Of a stretch of 24,106 bases of DNA, positions 14,046 through 21,312 are shown piece by piece. The notes beneath the pieces are model-generated. The model had not been told where the DNA came from. It ran no database searches and saw nothing but the letters and a program-made list of their open reading frames with translations. Source of the DNA: a virus; IMG/VR virus record IMGVR_UViG_3300027741_003298, positions 1 to 24,106 of that record; one strand, given 5' to 3'. Both the position numbers and the translations under genes were made by a program. Numbering within the stretch: position 1 is the stretch's first letter; each line of letters opens with the position of its first letter.

Positions 14046-14768
14046 ATGAGAGATCACTTACTGGACCTGGTGTCCCACACCTATGACCTTGGCTGCATTG
14101 ACTTGGTAAAAATCACTGGAACTGACACCGATACTGTGATCAATGCCATAGCCGAAGATCGCAGCGTGGTGGTGGAAGCAGCATTTGCTGGACCACACGC
14201 AGACTTTGTGGGCACATTTGGCATGCCCAACTTGAACAAGCTGAAAATCCTGCTGAACCTGCAGGAATATCGCGAAAACGCCGATCTCAAAATCGCTCGT
14301 ACCGCAGCAGGCGACGCCGAAGGCATCAACTTCAAAAATGCCGGGGGAGACTTCCGCAACAGCTACAGATTCATGGCCACTGCCATCATCAACGAAAAGC
14401 TCAAGACTCCCAAGTTCAAGGGCGTGAACTGGCACATTGAATTTGTGCCCACGGTGTTGGCTATTCAGCGACTCAAGATGCAAGCACAGGCCAACTCTGA
14501 AGAAACCACTTTTCAGGCACAAACTGATGGCAGTGATCTCAAATTCTCGTTTGGTGATCACAGCACACATGCTGGCAACTTTGTGTTTGCATCCGATGTA
14601 TCTGGGCAACTCAAACGTGCTTGGTCATGGCCTGTGAAGACTTTTATTTCCATCATGGACTTGGTGGGCGACAAAGTGGTAAAAATTTCCAATGATGGTG
14701 CGGCCATGATCACTGTGGATTCGGGCTTGGCTGTGTACAATTATATTTTGCCTGCACAATCTAAATAA
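14046..14768 (+). CDS. 45: sliding clamp, probable T4 gp45-like
   Basis: A 240-residue protein (T4 gp45 is 228). FVGTFGMPNLNKLKILLNL resembles the gp45 'NGFLGIL..L' strand-helix region, and AWSWPVKTFISIMDLVGDKVVKISNDGAAMITVDSG looks like the last strands of a DNA clamp. The N-terminal third gives long beta segments. T4 gp45 is a trimeric clamp tethering polymerase gp43 and activating late transcription through gp55/gp33. Context supports this: it is one gene away from the polymerase and there are TATAAATA boxes in the window. It has its own sigma70-type promoter and a GGAG SD. No exact signature motif exists for gp45, so the call relies on pattern and context. Confidence 0.65.
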   Translation: MRDHLLDLVSHTYDLGCIDLVKITGTDTDTVINAIAEDRSVVVEAAFAGPHADFVGTFGMPNLNKLKILLNLQEYRENADLKIARTAAGDAEGINFKNAGGDFRNSYRFMATAIINEKLKTPKFKGVNWHIEFVPTVLAIQRLKMQAQANSEETTFQAQTDGSDLKFSFGDHSTHAGNFVFASDVSGQLKRAWSWPVKTFISIMDLVGDKVVKISNDGAAMITVDSGLAVYNYILPAQSK

Positions 14769-14777
14769 GGACATGCT

Positions 14778-15062
14778 ATGAAATGGATCAAGCGACATCT
14801 GCGCAACTGGTTGCTGAATGAAGAACCGGAGCTGGAGGCCAAACTCAGCAGAGGCATTAGCACAGTGTCTGCCCGCGAGCAGGACGACGAGAGCGAGGGC
14901 TTGAACATTCATGTGAGATCGGCCATAGGTGGGCGTATTGTGCGGTTCCGTCACTATGATTCCCGAGCCGATCGCAACTATCACAAGGTGTACATTGTGC
15001 CCGAAGATCAGGACTTTGAACGCGAACTGGGTCGCATGATCACTCTGGAAAGCATGAGATAA
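14778..15062 (+). CDS. small conserved phage protein, 94 aa (paralogue of 18885)
   Basis: Starts MKWIKRHLRNWLLN, with an AGGA SD. The body contains LNIHVRSAIGGRIVRFRHYD, NYHKVYIV and FERELGRMITLESMR. The same scheme (MKW..., A.GG..V....YD, D...Y.(I)V...D, EL..(M/I)IT(L/V)E) occurs in the protein at 18885-19178, so the two are paralogues. I recall similar small proteins in T4-like marine phages, with no function assigned. A basic, Trp-rich amphipathic N-terminus followed by a small beta domain could bind membrane or nucleic acid. Confidence 0.75.
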   Translation: MKWIKRHLRNWLLNEEPELEAKLSRGISTVSAREQDDESEGLNIHVRSAIGGRIVRFRHYDSRADRNYHKVYIVPEDQDFERELGRMITLESMR

Positions 15063-15065
15063 GTT

Positions 15066-16136
15066 GTGGATTTTTCAAATATAAAATTATCCCCGGCGTT
15101 AAAGTATACCTTGAGATCCATGCCTCGTGGCAAAAAATACAACGGATCAATCCCATACTCGTGTAGTATGCCTTTCAATCAAGTGAGTGTGGATCAAAAC
15201 GGTGATTGTTTTTTATGTAGTTGCGAAGGGCATTTGCCTATTCCTGTGGGCAAAGTTGATGAATTTGATTCTATAGAAAATGTATTAGATTCTCCAATTG
15301 CTCAGATGTTGCAACAAGACATAAAAGAAAAAAAATACACCTGGTGCGCAGTAGAACACTGTGGGGTAAAATATCGTAATATTACAAAATCTGTATTACA
15401 ATTGAGTATACATATCGATGACAGTTGTAATCTTGCTTGTCCTAGTTGTCGAAGACAAGCATACATGATCGATTCAGGACCAGAATTTGATAAAAAATTA
15501 AATCAAATAAAACATATTTTGTCCTGGCTAGATAAATTTAACAAACACATACTCATAAGTCTTGGTGGTACCGGAGATCCGTTAGCTAGTCATATTTTAC
15601 GACCATTGATCTTGGATTATGAGCCTCGAGAATCTCAAAAGTTTGTTATTACCACAAACGGGTTACTACTAAAAAAACTCATGTCTAGGAGTAAAATAAA
15701 AAAATCAGTGACTCGTTACAGCATCAGTGTCGATGCTGCATCAGAGCAGGTATACGAAAATGTACGCAGACCTGGAAAATGGCACAATCTTGTTGAAAAC
15801 TTGGAATGGATTTCTCAAAATCGAGACAACAGCTCGATCACATTGAACTTTGTGGTTCAAAAAAGCAATTATCAAGATTTGCCGGCATTTGTTGAACTAT
15901 GCCGAAGCCTAAACACAACCGGCACAATAGTACCACTAGATGACTGGGGTACTTGGAATTCGCAACCAGTATTGAATCCTGATGAGTATACCATAAAAAA
16001 TGGCTGCTATACTGACCACAATGTAGTGGATGTTGCTCACCCAGAACATCAACAATTCAATGATATGTTGAAGTCTCTAAGAGGCAATCAACCTAATTTT
16101 ATAAATATTTCTCCATTTTTCAATCGATTCCAATGA
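15066..16136 (+). CDS. radical SAM protein with N-terminal twitch/SPASM-like domain (second copy)
   Basis: A 356-residue protein with a GTG start at 15066 just after the previous stop. The radical SAM motif CNLACPSC is preceded by an N-terminal Cys region: CSMPF, FLCSC, CAVEHCG. This arrangement is shared with the protein at 9199, including the later DWGTW and AHPEH segments, so the two are paralogues. The radical SAM core has LGGTGDPLAS, probably the GGE-like SAM-binding segment, and the strand FVITTNGLL. The substrate is unknown. It is A/T-rich against its neighbours. It precedes the DpdA-like gene with an ATGA overlap, so it might function with DNA-base modification, but it lacks QueE features I can recognise. 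Confidence 0.85.
   Translation: MDFSNIKLSPALKYTLRSMPRGKKYNGSIPYSCSMPFNQVSVDQNGDCFLCSCEGHLPIPVGKVDEFDSIENVLDSPIAQMLQQDIKEKKYTWCAVEHCGVKYRNITKSVLQLSIHIDDSCNLACPSCRRQAYMIDSGPEFDKKLNQIKHILSWLDKFNKHILISLGGTGDPLASHILRPLILDYEPRESQKFVITTNGLLLKKLMSRSKIKKSVTRYSISVDAASEQVYENVRRPGKWHNLVENLEWISQNRDNSSITLNFVVQKSNYQDLPAFVELCRSLNTTGTIVPLDDWGTWNSQPVLNPDEYTIKNGCYTDHNVVDVAHPEHQQFNDMLKSLRGNQPNFINISPFFNRFQ
16100..16107 (+). promoter_or_regulatory. T4-type late promoter box before the DpdA-like gene
   Basis: TATAAATA near the end of the radical SAM gene, 25 bases before ATG 16133. The surroundings are A/T-rich, so a chance match is possible. Confidence 0.45.
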
Positions 16137-17734
16137 CGCAACACAACTTCACAGCCACACAAACTGGCGCAGATGGCCTGAGTCAATGGGCTGTGTTTTT
16201 GCCGGCCATATCCGGCTTCTATGCCACCTACATAGGCAAACAGCGGGATCCTGTGAACGGTCCTTGTGTGGATCCGGCTAGAATGCCCGTGGCCATTCAG
16301 GACATGGAGCAACTGAATTGGCTCAACGCACAAAAAGGCATGTTCCCCTATCGCTGGAGCCTGTATTCGGGAGGACATGCCAACCTAGATCTCACCCGGC
16401 AGGACTGGTCCGAAGATATGGTTCGCAACCGCGATCCCAATACTGTGATGCTGGGAGATTCAGGTGGATTCCAGATTGCCAAGGGCCTGTGGGAAGGTGA
16501 CTGGCGTGCCAACTCGGGTTGTGCCCGGGCACAGAAAAAACGCTCGGCGGTATTGACTTGGCTGGACTCGATCAGCACCTATGGCATGGGCCTGGACATT
16601 CCCACCTGGGTCATACACGACAAAAAAGCCAGTGACGCTTGTCAAATAAAAACCTTAAGTGAAGCTATTGCAGCCACCAGATACAACAACGAATACTTTA
16701 TTCAGCACCGGCGTGGCGTTGCAGAAGGTGGTGCCAGATTCTTGAATGTGTTGCAGGGCGACAATCATGACAATGCCGAAGACTGGTATCAGATCATGAA
16801 AGAGTACTGTGATCCAGTTCGGTACCCTGGCAGGCATTTTGACGGTTGGGGAATGGGCGGACAAAACATGTGCGATGTTCACTTGATATTGAAACGCTTG
16901 GTTGCCTTGCGACACGACAATTTGTTACAGGAGGGATTACATGATTGGATGCACTTTTTGGGCACAAGTAAATTGGAATGGGCAGTACTACTTACGGCCA
17001 TACAACGAGCAGTTCGTAGATATGTCAACCCGCGTTTTACCATCAGTTTTGACTGCGCCTCACCATTCTTGGCCACAGCCAATGGTCAAGTATACCATCA
17101 CATTGACCTCACCCACAACAGCAAATGGAGCTACAAAATGCGACCCATTGCAGACGACAAAAAGTACGCCACAGACACTAGACCGTACGGACAAGCAGCC
17201 CTAGCCGATGGCCTAGTGGATCACTTTGACGAATCGCCGGTGAGCCTGGGGTTACAGATGAAAGATGTGTGCATTTACAAGCCTGGAGATTTGAACAAGA
17301 TCGGCAAAGAAGGCAAAACAAGCTGGGACAGTTTCAGCTATGCGTTGCTGATGGCACACAATGTTTGGACACACATTGAATCAGTGCAACAGGCCAATCT
17401 AGCCTATGATTCTGGACACTCATGGCCGGCCATGATGTGGAATCAAGGCACCAAAGGGCGTACAGGTGATCATGTGAAATTTGACCAAATTGTGGATGCC
17501 ATATTTGCCACCCCAGATCGAGAGGAAAGCGAAGCCATCATAGAACACTACAATCGCTACTGGATGGACATTCCGGGCACCAGGGGCTTTAAAGGTGACA
17601 AAACTGTCAGTGCCAGACCACAGTTCAATGTGTTGTTTGGATTTGAAGAAACTGCAGTTGACAACCAAACATCAGATAGTGTAGAATTAGATCAAGACCT
17701 ATTGACTCAACTGGAACAAGGATCCCTGACATGA
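16133..17734 (+). CDS. dpdA: TGT-like base transglycosylase, DpdA family
   Basis: A 533-residue protein. VMLGDSGGFQIAKG matches the tRNA-guanine transglycosylase (TGT) active site, with Asp109 for base recognition. FTISFDCASPFLATANGQVY aligns with the TGT FDC..P.R..RNG segment, giving the nucleophile Asp307. RHFDGWGMGG corresponds to the TGT G(L/W)..GG loop. Near the C-terminus SYALLMAHNVW corresponds to the TGT helix with the zinc-binding His, but the CxCxxC cysteines are absent. Phage DpdA proteins are TGT relatives that swap guanine in DNA for 7-deazaguanines (preQ0 or derivatives) to escape restriction. Length exceeds bacterial TGT (~375), as in phage forms. folE at the window end and a QueD-like gene at 19192 support a DNA-modification role. 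Confidence 0.8.
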   Translation: MTQHNFTATQTGADGLSQWAVFLPAISGFYATYIGKQRDPVNGPCVDPARMPVAIQDMEQLNWLNAQKGMFPYRWSLYSGGHANLDLTRQDWSEDMVRNRDPNTVMLGDSGGFQIAKGLWEGDWRANSGCARAQKKRSAVLTWLDSISTYGMGLDIPTWVIHDKKASDACQIKTLSEAIAATRYNNEYFIQHRRGVAEGGARFLNVLQGDNHDNAEDWYQIMKEYCDPVRYPGRHFDGWGMGGQNMCDVHLILKRLVALRHDNLLQEGLHDWMHFLGTSKLEWAVLLTAIQRAVRRYVNPRFTISFDCASPFLATANGQVYHHIDLTHNSKWSYKMRPIADDKKYATDTRPYGQAALADGLVDHFDESPVSLGLQMKDVCIYKPGDLNKIGKEGKTSWDSFSYALLMAHNVWTHIESVQQANLAYDSGHSWPAMMWNQGTKGRTGDHVKFDQIVDAIFATPDREESEAIIEHYNRYWMDIPGTRGFKGDKTVSARPQFNVLFGFEETAVDNQTSDSVELDQDLLTQLEQGSLT

Positions 17735-18240
17735 ACCGATCTGGACACGAACACGCTGGATTTTTTATTGGTCGTGAAGTAGAACGCACCCCTGCATTTG
17801 GCAAGCCCACCTTGTTTGTGGTAGGCGTACAATCCATTGATAGCATTGCTGCACACTTGCAGGGTTGTGAACACATCTTTTTTGGTGCCAATCACAGCTT
17901 TGATCCCAGCAACTTTCAGTCCATAACCCAGTGGAGTGACTGGGAAAGCATGATCCAACACTTTTTGGATCTGGGCTATCTATGCACCCTGGACATTCCA
18001 CTCACGGCCGTGGCACAGTTCAACGATGGTGGCCTGTGTGAGCACAACAACTTTATTCCGCAAATTCGAGTGCCTGTGCCCTATGTTCGGTTGTGGAACT
18101 ACAACACCATGATCAAGATCGATGACCAGGACTTTGACAGTTCCAATCCTGGTGTGTGGTGCCACAGTCTGCATAGTCTCATGACTCGAGACACCTTTAC
18201 TCCCTGGAGCGACTACAGCCTTGATCAGGTGGTGTCATGA
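17731..18240 (+). CDS. conserved phage hypothetical adjacent to dpdA
   Basis: A 169-residue protein overlapping the DpdA-like stop by 4 bases (ATGA), so probably translated with it. Seen: GFFIGREVERTPAFGKPTLFVVGVQ, HIFFGANHSFDP, CTLDIPLTAV, NYNTMIKIDDQDFDSSNPGVWCHSLHSL. I recall this pattern as a conserved protein of T4-like cyanophages, without a known function. Conserved Cys/His/Asp residues (CTLD; KIDDxDF; GVWCH) could form a metal or catalytic site. A role with DpdA is suggested only by adjacency. Confidence 0.75.
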   Translation: MNRSGHEHAGFFIGREVERTPAFGKPTLFVVGVQSIDSIAAHLQGCEHIFFGANHSFDPSNFQSITQWSDWESMIQHFLDLGYLCTLDIPLTAVAQFNDGGLCEHNNFIPQIRVPVPYVRLWNYNTMIKIDDQDFDSSNPGVWCHSLHSLMTRDTFTPWSDYSLDQVVS

Positions 18241-18464
18241 ACCAACGAATTCAAAAACTTGCTGAACAGGCACATGTAAATGTTATCACCACTAACGGCA
18301 TGGAACATATTGTAGATGGGTGTTACATTATTTCACCTAACAAGTTGGAAAAGTTCGCCCAGTTGATTGTGCGGGAATGTGCCGAACAGGTTGATTGGAT
18401 ACTTGCTGATGGTGGCAAAACGCAGGGTGATTTGATTAAAGAACATTTTGGAGTTGAATCGTGA
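18237..18464 (+). CDS. small phage protein with EKFA.LIV.EC motif (paralogue of 19895)
   Basis: A 75-residue protein overlapping the previous stop by 4 bases (ATGA). It has KLEKFAQLIVRECAEQVDW and ends LIKEHFGVES. The protein at 19895-20113 repeats the plan (VEKFAELIVAEC...LQEHFGV). Such KFA-LIV-EC/HFGV microproteins are very common in marine T4-like phages; role unknown. Confidence 0.8.
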   Translation: MNQRIQKLAEQAHVNVITTNGMEHIVDGCYIISPNKLEKFAQLIVRECAEQVDWILADGGKTQGDLIKEHFGVES

Positions 18465-18898
18465 AAATTGGACTGAGCCTGAGTCGCTGTGTGCGAGACA
18501 TTGTGAACGGTCAAGTTGACATCAATGACATTTTGGTCATCATCAGTCGAACCGACTTTGATCCGCGAGACGACGAACACTGGACCGATATCTGGCAGGG
18601 TTATGGTGGTGGCCACCGCTTGGGCAGCGCCTGGAGTCAACCTGAGTGGAACGAGTTCGGCGCCGAAGACGAAGCCCGTGTGCGTGAGGTGTGTGTTCGG
18701 CTGTGGGAAACTGGTCGGCTGCATCAACCCAGACAGTTTGGTGGTCACCCGCAGCGACGCCGAGAAGTTTGGTTGGAGGCAATCTTGCCTGACTCGGAAC
18801 TGGAACACAATCCTGCAGCCCGCGCAGCCTGGGAACAATTTCAGATCGTGAGTGAGTTGACAAACCTACCACACAGAGGCTACAATGAAGTGGTTTGA
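18461..18898 (+). CDS. conserved phage hypothetical, 145 aa
   Basis: Starts at GTG 18461, overlapping the previous stop as GTGA. It begins MKIGLSLSRCVRDIVNGQVD, with ISRTDFDPRDDEHWTDIWQGY and GRLHQPRQFG following. These segments look familiar from T4-like marine phages, but no function is established to my knowledge. The charged DDEHW and RLHQPRQFG boxes may be a catalytic or nucleotide-binding site; nothing in the sequence proves it. The end overlaps the next gene by 14 bases. Confidence 0.75.
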   Translation: MKIGLSLSRCVRDIVNGQVDINDILVIISRTDFDPRDDEHWTDIWQGYGGGHRLGSAWSQPEWNEFGAEDEARVREVCVRLWETGRLHQPRQFGGHPQRRREVWLEAILPDSELEHNPAARAAWEQFQIVSELTNLPHRGYNEVV

Positions 18899-19178
18899 TC
18901 AGTGGTTTTATCACAAGTGTCGCTGGGCCTGGGATCGAGCTCAGCAAGAGGAAGAATCCCAAGACGAATTCCAATTGAGCCTACCGTTTGACAACAAGAT
19001 AAAATCTCAGGGATTCAAACTGGAGGTGTATCGTGCCACTGGTGGTCTGGTGGTAGAATCCACTGTGTACGATGCCAAGCTGGATGATGATCGACATGGC
19101 CTGTATGTGATCAACGATGATGCAGACCTGGGACACGAACTGGCCAAGATCATCACTGTGGAACGATTGAAACTGTAA
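18885..19178 (+). CDS. small conserved phage protein, 97 aa (paralogue of 14778)
   Basis: Starts MKWFDQWFYHKCRW, then LEVYRATGGLVVESTVYD, RHGLYVINDDADLGHELAKIITVERLKL. The plan matches the 94-aa protein at 14778 (Trp-rich N-terminus, A.GG, YD, D.DLG.EL..IIT.E). Function unknown. It overlaps the previous gene by 14 bases. Its C-terminus is closer to the form I recall in marine phages (DLGEEL.KIIT.ESL.). Confidence 0.75.
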   Translation: MKWFDQWFYHKCRWAWDRAQQEEESQDEFQLSLPFDNKIKSQGFKLEVYRATGGLVVESTVYDAKLDDDRHGLYVINDDADLGHELAKIITVERLKL

Positions 19179-19191
19179 ACAAGGAAACAAC

Positions 19192-19635
19192 ATGAACCAA
19201 ACGCAAAGAGAAACTGTGGACCGAATTGTGTCGGCTGCTGAAAGAAAAATCTGGATCACATTCCAGCGCGAAGGCATTCACTGCTATCCAGCTGCAGCCA
19301 CAGATCCAAAACTAGCAACAGGAGATGAATATGATGTGAGCTTTTTGGCATCACCGCATAGACACCAATTTCACTTCCAGGTCTGGATTGATGTGTTTCA
19401 CAACGACCGTGATATTGAGTTTATTCAGTTCAAACGCTGGTTGGAAAATCTCTACAAATCTGCTACACTTGCACTAGACTATAAAAGTTGCGAGATGATT
19501 GCAGACGACCTATATACACAGATTGCAGCTCGATATCCCAATCGAGCTGTGTGGATTGAAGTGTCCGAAGATGGTGAGAACGGATGCTTGATCAAATATG
19601 AACTTTCTCGCCCGGCTCAATCAATTGTTATCTAA
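19192..19635 (+). CDS. QueD/PTPS-like T-fold candidate
   Basis: A 147-residue protein with an AAGGA SD. REGIHCYP (His30) and PHRHQFHFQVWIDVFH (His56, His58) line up with the zinc-binding H...HxH of QueD/6-pyruvoyltetrahydropterin synthase. IEFIQFKRWLENLY resembles the 'DF..lK' helix of that fold. Later LDYKSCEMIADDLYTQI and VWIEVSEDGENG resemble the (PT)xE.(L/I)A helix and the final E-containing strand. The usual catalytic Cys before HGH is not visible, so it may be a divergent or inactive relative. If active it would turn dihydroneopterin triphosphate into carboxytetrahydropterin, a step toward preQ0, fitting DpdA and FolE nearby. Tentative. Confidence 0.5.
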   Translation: MNQTQRETVDRIVSAAERKIWITFQREGIHCYPAAATDPKLATGDEYDVSFLASPHRHQFHFQVWIDVFHNDRDIEFIQFKRWLENLYKSATLALDYKSCEMIADDLYTQIAARYPNRAVWIEVSEDGENGCLIKYELSRPAQSIVI

Positions 19636-19646
19636 TAGGAAATATC

Positions 19647-19898
19647 ATGAGTAAACCACAAATCCGACCCAATCCCCGAGTGTATGCCTTGTTTGAAGAA
19701 CTGGAGCATTATCTGGAATTCTGTCAGGACTATGGCTATCGTTTCAACGAAGCTGATCTCTACAACTTCAAGAGCTATGCTTGGCAACAGTACAACAAGT
19801 TTGTGCAGGGCAAGTATGCCAAGAACATGTGGTACGAAGATGGTCGCCGCTTTGCTGGATACCGTCCCATGCGAGCACCTTCTGCAGAAGCCACATGA
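19647..19898 (+). CDS. conserved phage hypothetical, 83 aa
   Basis: Starts MSKPQIRPNPRVYALFEELEHYLEFCQDYGYRFNE with an AGGAAA SD. It is highly charged and helical, rich in Tyr/Phe/Trp and basic near the end (KYAKNMWYEDGRRF). Similar small proteins occur in T4-like marine phages; no function is known. It overlaps the next gene as ATGA. Confidence 0.75.
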   Translation: MSKPQIRPNPRVYALFEELEHYLEFCQDYGYRFNEADLYNFKSYAWQQYNKFVQGKYAKNMWYEDGRRFAGYRPMRAPSAEAT

Positions 19899-20113
19899 CA
19901 CCCAGAGTTCAAGATCTCGTCCTGCAGGTGGGAACTGACACCTCAGGCAAATGGATGAGGGTAGATCAGGTGGAAAAGTTCGCCGAGTTGATTGTGGCGG
20001 AATGTTTAGGCATTGTACACGATGCTGAACGAGGTGGTAGTAATGAAATATGGGACAATGCCGTGAAGTTTATTAGACGAGATTTACAAGAACATTTCGG
20101 AGTTAACCAATGA
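19895..20113 (+). CDS. small phage protein with EKFA.LIV.EC motif, second copy
   Basis: A 72-residue protein. Start taken at ATG 19895 (overlapping the upstream TGA); an in-frame upstream start at 19781 lies inside the previous gene. It contains VEKFAELIVAECLGIV and ends in LQEHFGVNQ, like the protein at 18237. Its stop overlaps the glycosyltransferase ATG. Confidence 0.7.
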   Translation: MTPRVQDLVLQVGTDTSGKWMRVDQVEKFAELIVAECLGIVHDAERGGSNEIWDNAVKFIRRDLQEHFGVNQ

Positions 20114-21312
20114 GAAAACTTTACTACATGGGCCTGGAAGCCTATGATTCCAGATACACACTACAGCTCACTGAGTGGAACCGGCGTGTGTTTGACCGCC
20201 GTGGCCTGGATGTGGTGTATGTGCCGGGCTTGACCCTAAACAACAGTCAAAAGATTTCAGTGGGACAGGTGCTGGATGCGCATGGTCGTAGCTACTTTTC
20301 CATGAGCCAGATGATGAATCTGGTGCGACTCATGCAGCAAGGAGAGGTCACCTCACAAGATGTCATCTACTTTGAAGACATGTTCTCCCCCGGCATCGAG
20401 AGCTTGCCCTACATCATGGACCAGATTCCTGCAGATCAGCGGCCCCGAGTGTATGTTCGCTGCCTGGCACAGAGCATTGATCCCGATGACTTTGTGCATG
20501 TGTGGGGCATGGAGAAATGGATGGGTCTGTATGAAAAGATGGTCAATGAGTTTGTGACTGGGGTATTGGCCACCAATGAAGAAATGGTGGCTCACATGCG
20601 TATTGCAGGTTGGACTGCGCCAATCTACAACATCTCGGGCTTGGCATTTGGTCGTGACGAAGTGCTGGAACGCATTGGTGGTGCTGACAACATCCGACCA
20701 TTTGGGGATCGCCCGCGCCGAGTGGCATTTGCCGCCAGGTTCGACCAAGAAAAGCAACCGGGCTTTTTCATGGACCTGATTGAAATGTACGGTTACTTGA
20801 CCACCGAACCCTGTGAGTTTGTGATCTACTCGGGAGGAGAACTGCGCAGCAACAACCCCGAGCTTGTGGCTCGTGCTCGAATGCTTGAACAGGAAGGCAA
20901 GTTGAAAATCTATGACAACTTGAAAAAGGACGAATACTATGCTCTTCTTAACAATACTCGTGTGCTGTTCAATTGTGCTTTACAAGACTGGGTGTCAAAC
21001 ACAGTTAGTGAGGCTGATACTCTTGGTTGCAATGTATTATATCCTGCTTATCGCAGTTTCCCCGAGACTTTTGCCAATGATCCAAACCGTCTCTATGTCC
21101 CTTGGTCAATAGATGATGCCTATCACAAGATGCAGAATCTCCTGCGTGAACCACATCACAACATGGGCTTGATTGCAGCCTGGAACGACGGCACAGTGGA
21201 TCGTGTGGTGGACATCATCACTGGTTCAGGCGAGCAGTGGAACCGAGCTGGCCCAAGATATCGTGATCATGTGAGCCACGAAAAATATCAAGTGACAAAG
21301 ATAGAAGAATGA
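20110..21312 (+). CDS. GT-B glycosyltransferase (GT4-like)
   Basis: A 400-residue protein. The C-terminal half carries the GT-B signature: RRVAFAARFDQEKQPGFF (start of the nucleotide-sugar domain), LKIYDNLKKDEYYALLNNTRVLFNCALQDW, then SNTVSEADTLGCNVLYPAYRSF, the E-x7-E-like donor-binding part of GT4 enzymes. It transfers a sugar to an unknown acceptor: host surface, phage DNA or a phage protein. It is followed directly by a GalE-like epimerase (ATGA overlap), suggesting a coupled sugar-supply/transfer unit. No transmembrane segment seen. Confidence 0.8.
   Translation: MRKLYYMGLEAYDSRYTLQLTEWNRRVFDRRGLDVVYVPGLTLNNSQKISVGQVLDAHGRSYFSMSQMMNLVRLMQQGEVTSQDVIYFEDMFSPGIESLPYIMDQIPADQRPRVYVRCLAQSIDPDDFVHVWGMEKWMGLYEKMVNEFVTGVLATNEEMVAHMRIAGWTAPIYNISGLAFGRDEVLERIGGADNIRPFGDRPRRVAFAARFDQEKQPGFFMDLIEMYGYLTTEPCEFVIYSGGELRSNNPELVARARMLEQEGKLKIYDNLKKDEYYALLNNTRVLFNCALQDWVSNTVSEADTLGCNVLYPAYRSFPETFANDPNRLYVPWSIDDAYHKMQNLLREPHHNMGLIAAWNDGTVDRVVDIITGSGEQWNRAGPRYRDHVSHEKYQVTKIEE

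Noticed and set aside
15066-16136. QueE, the radical SAM enzyme of the preQ0 pathway
   Set aside because: The N-terminal Cys-rich auxiliary domain, the length and the paralogue at 9199 fit a twitch-type radical SAM family better; QueE is shorter and lacks these extra cysteines.
16712-16726. GVAEG in the DpdA-like protein as another cleavage repeat
   Set aside because: The DNA (GGCGTTGCAGAAGGT) does not match the repeat, and it lies within the folded TGT-like core, so it is probably chance.
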